64,000 nt of DNA from Streptococcus parasanguinis CC87K (GTDB lineage Bacteria > Bacillota > Bacilli > Lactobacillales > Streptococcaceae): NCBI RefSeq assembly GCF_000507765.1, contig NZ_KI669402.1, forward strand, positions 124,001 to 188,000. Direction: 5' to 3'. Every line of letters starts with the position of its first letter. Position 1 is the first letter of the stretch. Below the pieces are notes generated by a model that saw only the letters and a list, made by a program, of their open reading frames with translations, searched no databases and had not been told where the DNA came from. The position numbers were made by a program, and so were the translations under genes. Shown here in pieces: positions 41,015 to 51,100 of this stretch.

Positions 41015-43867
41015 TTAAGGAAGAACATAGCCTTGATCATCCACGGTATGGGGTTGTTCAGAACTGCTATTCTCTCTCAAAGCTTCCAAATCTTGATCCA
41101 AAATCGAATTGTAATCCGTACTACCTTCACGGGTTACCCGAGTTGATACTTGGCGCAAGAGTTTTTCATTAAGATTGCGGACCCAGCGACCATTACTATG
41201 GTCATTGGCACGCATATAATTTCCTCTCACAATCTCTCCATAAAGGGCTTCATTGACCTGGTAACCTTGCTTACGCAATCCTAACAGACCGATCTCAACG
41301 ATCTCATCTGGGCTGTAGTCTTCAAAATCAAATGTAGTTGGGATTCGGCTTTGTAGACCTGAATTGACCTGCAAGAAGTCGTGCATCTCTTTCGTGTAAC
41401 CAGCAAAGATAATGACGATATCGCGGCGGTGGTCCTCCATAAATTTGAGGACTTCGTCCAAGGCTTCTTTCCCAAAATCGTCATTTAAACCGGTATAGAG
41501 CGTGTAGGCCTCATCGATAAAGAGAACCCCACCCAGTGCACTCTCCAAGACTTCACGCGTCTTCAAGGCTGTTTGACCTTGGTAGCCTCCAACCAGATTG
41601 CTCCGCGAAACTTCGATGAATTTCTTCTGCTTGATAACCCCTTTTTGGAAGAGGATATTGCCCAAAATGCGGGCCACGGTGGTCTTCCCTGTACCAGGAT
41701 TTCCAAGAAAGAGAGAGTGCAAGGTCGTATCTTCGACGATGCCACCTTGTTCAGCTCGTTTTTGATTGAACTCAGCCATGGCCACGAATTGTTCGACTTG
41801 CTCTTTCACCTTAGCAATTCCAACCAAACGGTTGAGGGCAGCCATCCCATCTTCTTCCTTGTCGGCTCCTGCTTGATACTTACCTTGGTTAAGGACAGCA
41901 TCGATGTCGCTATTGAGGATGGTCTCAATATCGTCAGAACCTTGGGCCACCACCCGATCTGCCATGGTCTTGGTCAATTGCTCATCCAGGTTACGAATCC
42001 AGCGACCATTGCTCTTATCTAGCGAGCCATCATAAGCCCGCTTAACATGCCGCGCATAGTAATCCCGGTCTTCGAGTTTGTAGTCCCCTTTGCTTAGGAT
42101 CATTTCACCTAGTTGGACAATCTCATCTCCTGTGAAATCTTCAAAGATGAAATTATTTGGCACCCGAGAACGAAGGCCTGGATTGGTCTTTAAGAACTCC
42201 TCCATTTCCTTGGTATAGCCGGCAAAGATAATCATGATATCATCGCGATTGTCCTCCATAAATTTGAGGATGGTATTGATCGCCTCGATCCCAAAGTCCG
42301 CACCGCTGTCCTTTTTATCCAAGCTATAGGCTTCATCAATAAAAAGGATTCCTCCTCGCGCTTTTTCAAGCAGGGCTTGGGTCTGTTCAGCTGTTCCTCC
42401 AATATTCGAAGAGATCAGATCGGACTCCGTTGCTTCCACGAAACGGAATTCTTCCCCTGAGAGAACACCCGCATCAAAGAGCACTTGTCCCAATAGACGG
42501 GCCACAGTGGTTTTCCCTGTACCAGGGTTTCCCATAAAGGCCGCATGGAGTGTTTGCTTTTCAGGTGCCTTGCCACTGGCGATTCGTTTCTTGTTAAATT
42601 CCACCATGTTGATCATTTTCTTGATCTCATGTTTGACTTTTTCAAGACCAATCAGGCTATTGAGTTCTTGAAGAGCATCTTGTTTCTTCTCTGGTCCAGA
42701 GTCTCTTGCGGTAGTTGGAGCCACCGTTGCATCCGTCGTCTGTCCCGTAGGAACGACTTGCGCATTGCCCTTAGCCACTTCTCTGCCAACAAGATAGTCA
42801 CAGTCATCCTCGATTTCCTTGGTCAGATCACGCGCATCGCCCTGCCTATAGGTCACGGTGTCCACCTTCGCAAAGGCTCCACCTTGAAGCCGTATATTAG
42901 GATCCGCAATCTTATGACAAATCATATGCTCAGCCATCAGCACACCATCATCAAAAACTCCAAATGAAATGGTTTGGGCATTCTCATTCAAGAAGGTTGT
43001 TTCCCCAGTCAGGGAAGCAAAGGATTCTTCATAGACGCATAAAAATTCTGAAAATGTAGCTTGGTGAGCTCGGATCATACTATTGAATGAATTGATGGAG
43101 GTGATACGATCGGAATCCGAATTGAATTGAACATTATTGTCAAGACAGACTCCAGTACCGGTAGGCAACTCAATTTTACAGTTTTCAGACTCCCAGATGA
43201 CATTCCTCAACCAAACTGGTGGAAAGTCCTTTTCCAGATCCCCGCCTGTAATCGTTGAATTTTTTGCGATCACTTCTGAGTCCTTGGCATGGATGGTATT
43301 ATTCCCAAATTTTTCAATATGGACATTTTCTAAGGACAATTTAGAGCCTTCTGACAGATCAATCTTAGAAAAAATCGTTGAATTGCGAATAGACAATTCC
43401 GAAGCGGACATACCGATGGCACTTTGGTGTTTTTCCGGAACCTTCATCCCGACTCCTTCCAGTGTCAACTTCGAATGCGTATCCATATAGATAAAAAATT
43501 CATTATTTGTTGGAGTGGTTGCTTCAAAATAGACCTGTTTACAGGTGATATCTGAGCTATTCCATAAGAGCAAGGTAGTATAATCCCCACCAACTTTAAA
43601 CCACAGATCTTCAAATGTCACCTGAGCTCCCTCTACAAATCGGAAGGAAGCCTCAATCGTGTTGTTAAACATGCGCCCATTGCCATTTGGATTTGGGACC
43701 ACATGCCCCACAAAATGAAGGTTCTTGTCGATCTCGATCACTTTATTTGTCGGCCATTGAAAGACATACCCATTTTCAAACTCGATGGTATCTCCATCCT
43801 GCGCTTTTTCAATCGCATCCATAAAGTTCCAACTATTGTTGTAAGGCCCTACTAAATATCTTGCCAC
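41015..43867 (-). CDS. Beta-helix plus tandem CbxX/CfqX-type AAA ATPase
   Basis: The start is GTG at 43867 after GAGGAGAAGAGC. Residues 1-~350 read like a right-handed beta-helix (MDAIEKAQDGDTIEFENGYVF, repeated short strands with IRNSTIFSK, VIAKNSTITGG). A linker to ~400 follows, then two AAA domains of the CbxX/CfqX/SpoVK type with GNPGTGKTTVA at Lys452 and Lys728 and LFIDEAY Walker B motifs, and a paired GRWIRNLDEQ/GRWVRNLNEK. EccA, the ATPase of mycobacterial ESX systems, belongs to this AAA family. The gene is on the same strand as the T7SS locus, 9 kb beyond its end. Whether it serves secretion is an inference; its substrate is unknown. Confidence 0.85.
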   Translation of the reverse strand: MARYLVGPYNNSWNFMDAIEKAQDGDTIEFENGYVFQWPTNKVIEIDKNLHFVGHVVPNPNGNGRMFNNTIEASFRFVEGAQVTFEDLWFKVGGDYTTLLLWNSSDITCKQVYFEATTPTNNEFFIYMDTHSKLTLEGVGMKVPEKHQSAIGMSASELSIRNSTIFSKIDLSEGSKLSLENVHIEKFGNNTIHAKDSEVIAKNSTITGGDLEKDFPPVWLRNVIWESENCKIELPTGTGVCLDNNVQFNSDSDRITSINSFNSMIRAHQATFSEFLCVYEESFASLTGETTFLNENAQTISFGVFDDGVLMAEHMICHKIADPNIRLQGGAFAKVDTVTYRQGDARDLTKEIEDDCDYLVGREVAKGNAQVVPTGQTTDATVAPTTARDSGPEKKQDALQELNSLIGLEKVKHEIKKMINMVEFNKKRIASGKAPEKQTLHAAFMGNPGTGKTTVARLLGQVLFDAGVLSGEEFRFVEATESDLISSNIGGTAEQTQALLEKARGGILFIDEAYSLDKKDSGADFGIEAINTILKFMEDNRDDIMIIFAGYTKEMEEFLKTNPGLRSRVPNNFIFEDFTGDEIVQLGEMILSKGDYKLEDRDYYARHVKRAYDGSLDKSNGRWIRNLDEQLTKTMADRVVAQGSDDIETILNSDIDAVLNQGKYQAGADKEEDGMAALNRLVGIAKVKEQVEQFVAMAEFNQKRAEQGGIVEDTTLHSLFLGNPGTGKTTVARILGNILFQKGVIKQKKFIEVSRSNLVGGYQGQTALKTREVLESALGGVLFIDEAYTLYTGLNDDFGKEALDEVLKFMEDHRRDIVIIFAGYTKEMHDFLQVNSGLQSRIPTTFDFEDYSPDEIVEIGLLGLRKQGYQVNEALYGEIVRGNYMRANDHSNGRWVRNLNEKLLRQVSTRVTREGSTDYNSILDQDLEALRENSSSEQPHTVDDQGYVLP

Positions 43868-43977
43868 GCTCTTCTCCTCTGTTTCATCTTTTCTGTTTCC
43901 TTGTTACAAACATTCGTCACTAAAAATTGTAACACAATCCGGATCCAAAGAAAACACTTATCAGATCTGAAAGGACT

Positions 43978-44010
43978 GAAAAACCTCTATTTTCAAAAGG
44001 AAAATAGAGG
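43978..44010 (-). terminator. Terminator after relB-like gene
   Basis: CCTCTATTTTC and GAAAATAGAGG pair perfectly, and on the minus strand TTTTT follows. It lies after both the antitoxin and the short downstream frame. Confidence 0.85.
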
Positions 44011-44017
44011 CTGTCAG

Positions 44018-44104
44018 TTAATCTTTCAAGGCTGAAAATAAGCCGGCTAGAGCAATCGCTCCTGAGATCATCGCGGTGGAAAGGAGCAGCACATTGTCTG
44101 CCAC
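44018..44104 (-). CDS. Short hydrophobic ORF in frame after the relB-like stop, 28 aa
   Basis: A GTG at 44104 opens 28 codons (ADNVLLLSTAMISGAIALAG in the middle) ending before the terminator. It lies in the same frame as the antitoxin, directly after its TAA with only two codons between the stop and the GTG. The product is one hydrophobic helix. No ribosome site is evident. It could be a tiny membrane peptide, a readthrough tail or chance. Confidence 0.25.
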   Translation of the reverse strand: MADNVLLLSTAMISGAIALAGLFSALKD

Positions 44105-44113
44105 TAACGAATC

Positions 44114-44377
44114 TTAAGCACGCAAATCCTCCATCAAGTCTGAGACTGATTCAAATGGCTGACTCATATTCCGCTTTTGCTCTACATCCGTTACGACTTG
44201 AAGCAACTTCCCATGATCGTCTAATCGAACATCAAAAGGTAAGCCCTGATATTGAATAGCCTGACGAAGGAAAATGTTGATAGCTGTTGTCATATCCATT
44301 CCCAAATGATTGAACACTAGTTGGGCCTGCTCCTTGACCTCACTATCCAAACGAATACTCATGCTCGTCTTTGACAT
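44114..44377 (-). CDS. RelB/DinJ family antitoxin, apparently without a toxin
   Basis: The 87-residue protein opens with a ribbon-helix-helix domain (TSMSIRLDSEVKEQAQLVFNHLGMDMTTAINIFLRQAI), the DNA-binding part of RelB/DinJ antitoxins. A short C-terminal tail (FESVSDLMEDLRA) would normally cover a YafQ/RelE-type RNase. No such toxin gene is next to it on either side, so it may be an orphan antitoxin or a solitary regulator. It lies between the AAA gene and the DUF262 pair. Confidence 0.85.
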   Translation of the reverse strand: MSKTSMSIRLDSEVKEQAQLVFNHLGMDMTTAINIFLRQAIQYQGLPFDVRLDDHGKLLQVVTDVEQKRNMSQPFESVSDLMEDLRA

Positions 44378-44477
44378 ATTCTCACCTTCTTTCTATTTAT
44401 TATTTTAACAAAAAGAAGGATAATGTAAATTCATTGGATATACAATAGCCTATTGAAATTAATAGTTAAAACAATCC

Positions 44478-46355
44478 TTATGACTTACTTTCTATGAATC
44501 TATTGACCATAGGTAAAATTTCTTTTTCCAGTCCTTTTATTTGATCCGATTCCCATTTAGTTTTTTCTGTTATGCTAGCCATTATTTGTAATTTTAAACT
44601 CTGACGATCAAAAATTCCTTCCCACTGTTTATATTTTGCACTCGGAACTAAATTCCCAAATTTCGAATTTTGACTATCTGTAATGATACAAAGGTTCCCA
44701 AAGGAGTGTAAGAATTGATCATCCATTTTCTCAACTCTTTCATCACTATTTGGATGTTGTGGAAACCAATGCTCTATAGAACGACGATATGCAAATTTAA
44801 ACTGATCAAATTTTATACTTTTATACTTTCTTCCTAATTCTTCACGGTTTTTCCATAAGATGTAATCAACAAAATTGAATGCATAAACAGGAATATCACC
44901 ATATGTCTTAATAATATCTTCCTCGGTGAATAATCTTCCCTCAGCAAATCTTACAGCCATTATTTCAAGAAAATCCTTAAAATAAGAACCAAATTCCGGT
45001 TGATCTAACTCTTCAATATGGTTGAAGAGGAATCGCAAACTTTCATATAACCAACGACTATCACGATTGGCAGTGAAAGTCACAGCAAACATAGATTGAA
45101 GAAGAATGATGTTTTTGTTCATTTCTGAATCTGAAAATGTATTCTTAGTAAAGCGTTCTTCAACTATGTAATGCTCTTTTGCTTTTCCATTTGGCTGGTA
45201 TTCATAGTAAGTACCCTTCTGCAAAAACCATTCATCCTTATTTCTGCTTGAAGAATCCATATTTGAATTTCTAACAATGAAATTATCAAAAATATGTTTC
45301 ATTCTAAGAAGGAATTCACTGAACTCAATAACCCAAGTCTCATTTTTATTTTTTATATCAAATAGAGTTAAGAGTTTCTTATCATCTAACTGAACCTCAC
45401 TGGTATCCTTACCTTCCCAAATTGCCAATACATGGAGTAAAAACGTCGGAAAATCAATAACTTGGGTATAGTCACCAAAATCTTTTTCTGATTCTGTAAT
45501 TTTTTCATTGACCTTTATTCCTAATATATCTGATAACTTTCTTCTTTCATTTTGATAAAAATCAATGTCATCATAAATATTATGAAAGGAGTAATTTGAA
45601 AAGTGCCATCCGAAAATACGTTCACGCTCCTGAAAATTATCTGCCCTCTTCCGCCTCATCTTAAATTGACTTGCTACTGGCTTATCAAATTCAGCACAAG
45701 CATCCCAGATTCTCGCAAATTTTTGCGCCTTTTCTTGATCTTCTCCAAACTTAGCCATCATTTGTGCCTTAAGAATTTCATGAGCTTCTAGTTGTTCTCC
45801 TCGAGAGTTAAAACGTTCGAAATAAAGATTCAAATCTAAATCTTTAGGAAGTATACTCCGAAAAATGATGACTTTATTAAAAAGATAATCAACGAAAGAC
45901 TGAGATTCAAGTTTGCGCTCTCCTAACACTTTTTTCAAGGCATCTTTAGCATGTCCGTAACCTCTAGTTAATTCATTTTCATCGTCCTCCGAAATTTTTT
46001 CCTTGATAAATAGTTTTTGAATATTCTCATTTGATTTTCTCCGAGCTGGAAAAGTTAAATTAACTGCCTCTAATTTGTTAAAATCAAACTCATTTTTCAA
46101 AACCAGGGCAATTAAATTAAGGGCTGTTGTTCGTTGTTGACCATCAATGATTTTAAAAAGGCCATTCTCTTCATTGACAACTAATGTTCCAATATAGTAA
46201 TTGTCTCTCTTTTCTTGAAAAGCATCTGCTACATCATTCAATAATTGCTCAATCTCATCATAAGTCCAGGAAAAATTTCTCTGATAAAGAGGGATAGCAT
46301 AGCTATCTTCGTTTAATAAACAATCAACGGACAAGCTGACGTGTGTCTCTACCAT
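44478..46355 (-). CDS. DUF262 and DUF1524 (HNH) domain protein, GmrSD-like
   Basis: The 625-residue protein has an N-terminal ParB/sulfiredoxin-like DUF262 domain with IPLYQRNFSWTYDEI near residue 17 and IIDGQQRTTAL near residue 70, then a long helical middle with ERFNSRGEQLEAHEILKAQ. The C-terminal DUF1524 part shows EHWFPQ near residue 535 and FGNLCIITDSQNSKFGN near residue 570, a His...Asn HNH-nuclease pattern. The GmrSD family, which restricts modified phage DNA, and SspE share these domains. It overlaps the upstream DUF262 gene by seven bases (ATGGTAG). Defence is the likely role, inferred from the family. Confidence 0.88.
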   Translation of the reverse strand: MVETHVSLSVDCLLNEDSYAIPLYQRNFSWTYDEIEQLLNDVADAFQEKRDNYYIGTLVVNEENGLFKIIDGQQRTTALNLIALVLKNEFDFNKLEAVNLTFPARRKSNENIQKLFIKEKISEDDENELTRGYGHAKDALKKVLGERKLESQSFVDYLFNKVIIFRSILPKDLDLNLYFERFNSRGEQLEAHEILKAQMMAKFGEDQEKAQKFARIWDACAEFDKPVASQFKMRRKRADNFQERERIFGWHFSNYSFHNIYDDIDFYQNERRKLSDILGIKVNEKITESEKDFGDYTQVIDFPTFLLHVLAIWEGKDTSEVQLDDKKLLTLFDIKNKNETWVIEFSEFLLRMKHIFDNFIVRNSNMDSSSRNKDEWFLQKGTYYEYQPNGKAKEHYIVEERFTKNTFSDSEMNKNIILLQSMFAVTFTANRDSRWLYESLRFLFNHIEELDQPEFGSYFKDFLEIMAVRFAEGRLFTEEDIIKTYGDIPVYAFNFVDYILWKNREELGRKYKSIKFDQFKFAYRRSIEHWFPQHPNSDERVEKMDDQFLHSFGNLCIITDSQNSKFGNLVPSAKYKQWEGIFDRQSLKLQIMASITEKTKWESDQIKGLEKEILPMVNRFIESKS

Positions 46356-47659
46356 TTCTCTCTTTCCTCCTCTATAATTTGCTCCACAGTATAATTTTCA
46401 AACAATTCTCTATCTATCTTAATCATGAAATCATTTGGAGTTACAGCATGTGCTAAAATTTGAAAAAGTTTTTGAACTTCTCTTTGTCTGAACTTCCCTC
46501 CTGCAGCGTAGTTTCCCACAGTAGCATCATATATAGCTCTAGACTTCACACGGGGATAGTAAGCCCAAATAAAAAGAGTCTCTATTATTTCCTTTGATAG
46601 TTCATCTTTTCCAAATCTCTCTGCAAAAAGTGAGCAAATATTTAGAAACAGATTATGGCACTTGAGATAGCGTCCTTTTGAACTATTGTAAATTTTCAAC
46701 ATACCGTCTGGGTAATCTGAACCATTTTGTTTACTCTCAGGATTATTAGACATTCCTAACTGTTTATTTAAAAAATCTATATGATCTCTAATCGTTTGAT
46801 GAACAGATTCAATATATTCAAAAAATTTGCTTCCATCTATGATTGGCATGGTAATTGACATAGGGAAGTTTTCAATATGACGATATAATTCTAGGTATGG
46901 AAAATCCCTACTTAAATCAACACCTTTAAAATCATCAATAAAATCTTCTGTAAAACGTAGATAAGAACCATACCGCTTATTGGTTAGTCCTGTTTCTCCC
47001 CTAGACCAACGTCTCATACGAAAAAGATGCTTATCAAATAGATCTTTCAGACTTAAATCGTTATCTTCCACAAACTGCTCCCACTTCTCAACAATTTTTT
47101 CATCTTCTGAATCTTGTTGGCGCAGATGATAGGCTTTGAGTAAATCATGAGGTTCCAAAGATTTGCCACGATTATTCTGAGAGTCAAATAATTGAAAAGC
47201 TTCTGCCAAACGTTCCTCTGGCATGATGATACAAGAAATAGAACAATTTTCCAATAAAAATTCACAAATATTCTTTGTCTGTTTTTCCCCAACAAGTCGA
47301 GTTAAATTTTGCCATTCATTATAATTTTCACTGGCATGATAACAAGATAGCTCTCCAAATTCGGTACTTAACAGTTGGGTAGCACCTTCGTAATTATTTA
47401 CATAATCTAGTAAATGTAGTAATAAGGAAATGGAAATTAAACGTTGTTGTCCATCTACAATATCTAAATGTCCATCATTCTCATGCAAAATGACAGATCC
47501 CACTTGATATTCCCTTTTTCCCATTGCATCTTGTAAATCGTAGAACAGATTACGAATATGCTTTCTGTCCCATTTATAAGGCCTTTGATAAGAAGGAATC
47601 CGCAAATTTCCCTTTCTTAATATCTCTCCAACCTTTTTAGAAGTAAATTGAATATCCAT
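46349..47659 (-). CDS. DUF262 domain protein, partner of the DUF262/DUF1524 protein
   Basis: The 436-residue protein has the DUF262 core, with IPSYQRPYKWDRKHIRNLFYD near residue 22 and DIVDGQQRLISI near residue 67, and FDSQNNRGKSLEPHDLLKAYH near residue 155. It lacks a clear HNH end; the C-terminal part (FRQREVQKLFQILAHAV) is helical. In known DUF262 systems this domain hydrolyses nucleotides. It is translated first and coupled to the nuclease-bearing partner. Two DUF262 proteins in one operon are less usual than a single fused GmrSD. It stands behind a terminator and a 40-aa ORF with its own promoter. Confidence 0.85.
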   Translation of the reverse strand: MDIQFTSKKVGEILRKGNLRIPSYQRPYKWDRKHIRNLFYDLQDAMGKREYQVGSVILHENDGHLDIVDGQQRLISISLLLHLLDYVNNYEGATQLLSTEFGELSCYHASENYNEWQNLTRLVGEKQTKNICEFLLENCSISCIIMPEERLAEAFQLFDSQNNRGKSLEPHDLLKAYHLRQQDSEDEKIVEKWEQFVEDNDLSLKDLFDKHLFRMRRWSRGETGLTNKRYGSYLRFTEDFIDDFKGVDLSRDFPYLELYRHIENFPMSITMPIIDGSKFFEYIESVHQTIRDHIDFLNKQLGMSNNPESKQNGSDYPDGMLKIYNSSKGRYLKCHNLFLNICSLFAERFGKDELSKEIIETLFIWAYYPRVKSRAIYDATVGNYAAGGKFRQREVQKLFQILAHAVTPNDFMIKIDRELFENYTVEQIIEEEREKW

Positions 47660-47682
47660 TTCATCCGCCTTTATCGTATTTA

Positions 47683-47713
47683 AAAAACTACAAATTCATA
47701 TGAATCTGTAGTT
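47683..47713 (-). terminator. Hairpin with ATTCATATGAAT palindrome before the DUF262 pair
   Basis: CTACAGATTCATATGAATTT and TGTAG fold on the minus strand around a perfect 12-bp palindrome, followed by TTTTTT. It lies between the 40-aa ORF and the DUF262 gene, so it can attenuate transcription of the pair or serve as an operator. Confidence 0.7.
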
Positions 47714-47721
47714 AAGAGTGT

Positions 47722-47844
47722 CTATTTCTTTTGAATAACACTTGCATTAGGAATATTTTTTGAATACTGTTCTGCCGCTTCCTTTGTCCAAAATCCTTGT
47801 GCAATCATATTCCCAAACTGATCAATAACAATCCATTCAGTCAT
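47722..47844 (-). CDS. Small ORF of unknown function, 40 aa, upstream of the DUF262 pair
   Basis: An ATG preceded by AAAGGTGATGGAG opens 40 codons with MTEWIVIDQFGNMIAQGFWT at the start and SVIQKK at the end. It is soluble and has a regular strand-turn-strand-helix pattern. It lies between a strong promoter and a terminator-like hairpin and is followed by the DUF262 genes on the same strand. It may be a small regulator or partner of that system. I know no family for it. Confidence 0.6.
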   Translation of the reverse strand: MTEWIVIDQFGNMIAQGFWTKEAAEQYSKNIPNASVIQKK

Positions 47845-47902
47845 ATCTCCATCACCTTTCAACTTTTTATTAATTATATATTAACCATTTATTATTAGAG
47901 AT

Positions 47903-47931
47903 AGTATAGCATTTACAAACTGTAAAATCAA
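47903..47931 (-). promoter_or_regulatory. Promoter with internal palindrome, small ORF/DUF262 operon
   Basis: TTGATT (47931-47926) and TATACT (47908-47903) on the minus strand have a 17-base spacer. TTTACAGTTTGTAAA (47926-47912) is a 7-1-7 palindrome within the spacer, placed where a repressor would block transcription. The 40-aa ORF lies ~60 bases downstream. Confidence 0.75.
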
Positions 47932-48198
47932 TATTATCTCTGTAGAATATAATATTATTTTTCTCAATTCAAGATCAACTGCAATACACTTTCTCTATTT
48001 AAGAATACAAGTATATAAAAATAGGAGTAAAACAGTACGATTTTTAGTAAATTTCGTTCTGTCCTACCCCTTAAAAGGTATTGTAACATTCTTCCAAACT
48101 TAGAAAACGAACAACTAAATCAATCAGTTACTACGTCATGTAATTATGACTTTTGTTCATCTAAGAGTGATAGCTTTTGAATAAAAATTATTTATCCA
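47932..48198. other. AT-rich intergenic region between polC and the DUF262 operon
   Basis: This ~270-base stretch is very AT-rich. I saw no credible ORF with a ribosome site. A weak CTTAAAAGG-type repeat and TTCGTTCTGTCCTACCCCTT (about 48053-48072) resemble the 'GGGTAGGACAGAA' ends of intergenic repeats in streptococci. No clear terminator for polC was found beyond it. Confidence 0.4.
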
Positions 48199-51100
48199 TC
48201 AAAACAAATCATCAAAGAGGCTCAACTGGTTATCCTCTGGCATATTGCCAAGAATGCCCATCTCATCCATCTTTTCAACCAGGGTAGACGAAACACCGCC
48301 GCGCTTCCGGAGCTCGGTCTTAGAGAGGAATTCTCCTTCTTCACGCGCCCGCACGATTTGCTTGGCAACGTTCTCTCCCAGACCATCCATAGCGACAAAT
48401 GGCGGAATCAATGTATCCCCATCGATCAAGAATTCTGTCGCCTGACTGCGATAGAGGTCTAGCTTGCCAAACTTGAAGCCCCGCTCCCACATCTCATTGA
48501 CAATCTCAAGGGTGGTGTAGAGATCGATCTCTACGTTAGAAGCTTCGTTGTTCTTGCGTTTCTCGGCGATTTCCTTCATCCGCGCTTTCACGGCCTCAAG
48601 GCCAGCTCCCATAGTCTTGATGTCAAAGGCCTTGGCCCGAATCGAGAAGTAAGCACAGTAGTAATAAAGTGGGTGATGCACCTTAAAGTAGGCCACACGA
48701 AGGGCCATCATAACATAGGCCGCCGCATGGGCTTTAGGGAACATGTACTTGATCTTACCACAGGACTCGATGTACCATTCAGGGACATTGTTTTCCTTCA
48801 TGGCTTGGATGTAGCCATTGCGCTCTTCTTCTGAGATCTTGAGCCACATGCCTTTCCGCACGCGCTCCATGATGGTAAAGGCCATCTTAGGCTCGAGCCC
48901 TGCGTGCATGAGGTAAACCATGATGTCGTCCCGACACCCGATAACGGTCGATAGATCGGCAATGCCCGCCTTAATCAAGTCTTGGGCATTTCCCAACCAC
49001 ACGTCGGTACCGTGAGACAGACCAGAGAGCTGAAGTAACTCCGCGAAGGTCGTCGGATGGGTCTCTTCGACCATGCCCCGAACAAAGTTGGTCCCAAACT
49101 CTGGAATCCCCAACATTCCTGTCGGCGTTCCGATCTGCTCGGCTGTCACCCCTAGCACTTCCGTCCCAGAAAAGAGGGCCATGACCCCTGGATCATCCAT
49201 TGGGATATCGTTCGGATCAATACCTGACAAGTCTTGAAGCTTGCGAATCATGGTCGGATCATCATGTCCCAGGACATCGAGCTTGAGGACGTTCTCATCG
49301 ATATCGTGGAAGTTAAAGTGAGTGGTCTGCCATTCAGCTGTCACATCATCTGCCGGATACTGGACCGGAGTAAAGTCATAGACATCCATATAGTTTGGAA
49401 TAACAACGATTCCCCCTGGGTGCTGACCAGTTGTCCGTTTGACCCCAGCTGCACCGAGAGCTAAGCGCTCGACCTCGGCATCTCGATAGTACTTGCCAAA
49501 ATCCCGCTCATAGCCTTTCACAAACCCATAGGCAGTCTTGGCCGCAACTGTACCTACTGTTCCTGCCCGGAAGGCGTATTCTTCCCCAAAGATATCACGG
49601 ACATCCAAGTGGGCACTCGGCTGGTCTTCCCCTGAGAAGTTCAAATCGATATCGGGTACCTTGTCCCCATCAAAACCAAGGAAGGTCTCAAAGGGAATGT
49701 CTTGGCCGTTTTTGCTGAGCTTGTGGCCACAGTTCGGGCAGTCCTTATTAGGCATATCAAAACCAGATCCATAAGAGCCATCAGTGATGAACTCACTGTA
49801 CTGGCACTGGCCACAGACATAGTGAGGCGAGAGCGGATTAACCTCCGTAATCCCAATCATGGTCGCGACAAAGCTGGAGCCAACGGATCCACGCGATCCA
49901 ACCAGGTAGCCCCGCTCATTGGAACGATGCACCAGCATTTGCGAGGCCAGATAAATCACGGCAAAGCCATTCCCCAAGATAGAGGTCAATTCCTTTTCAA
50001 TCCGCAGATCCACAATATCAGGTAGTGGATTTCCATAGATTTCAAAGGCCTTCTGATAGGTTAACTCGGCAACTGTTTCTTCGGCCTTGTCGATAAATGG
50101 GGTATAGAGGTCACCCTTGACCACTTCGACAGGTTCGAAGATTTCTGCCAGGGCATTGGTGTTTTCAATGACAATCTTGCGCGCCAAGTCTTCCCCTAAA
50201 AAGGCAAATTCATCCAGCATTTCATTGGTTGTACGGAAATGGGCTTTTGGTAGGGGTGCTGGTTGGGCGTTTTCTCCATGGCCGATAGTCCGGTTAATCA
50301 TGGCCCCTTGCCCGAGACTGCGGACAATGATCTCCCGATAAATCTCATCTTCCGGCTCCAGATAGTGGACATTCCCTGTCGCAAGAACAGGCTTGCCGAG
50401 GCGATCTCCCACTTCGATCAAGCTCTTGATAATGGTCTGGAGCTCGTCCATGTCCTTGACCTGCTCCTTGGCAATGAGGGGCGCATAGATGGCTGGAGGC
50501 ATGACCTCGATAAAGTCATAATACTTGGCCACTTTCACTGCCACGTCAACTCCTTGAGAGACGACCGCATCGAAGACTTCTCCTTCAGAACAAGCTGATC
50601 CAAGGATCAAGCCTTCCCGATGGGCATCTAAAACGGTCCGAGGAATCCGAGGAACTCCCTCAAAATATTGAGTATTGGAAAGGGAGACCAGTTTGAACAT
50701 GTTTTTCAAGCCAGTTTGGTTCTTGACATAGATGGTTGCGTGTTTGATCCGAGCCTTTTTGTAGGAATCTGGACTAATCAAATCCAAATTCAGCTTGGCT
50801 AGATTGGTCACGCCATGCTTTTCTGCTACATCCTTGATAAAGATGAAAAGCAAGCGCCCCGTCGCTTCCGCATCATAGTTGGCCATATGGTGATGTTCCA
50901 AGGCGACCCCAAAGCGCTTGGTCAATGGCCCCAAACCATGCCGTTTAAAATCTGGATAGAGGTTGCGGGCAAATTCCAGGGTATCGATGACCGGCTGGGT
51001 GATCTTGGGAAGACCATGACGCTCGTAGTTGACATTCATGAAGCCCATGTCAAAAGTGGCATTGTGGGCAACCAAAACCGCATCCTTGCAGAATTCCTGA

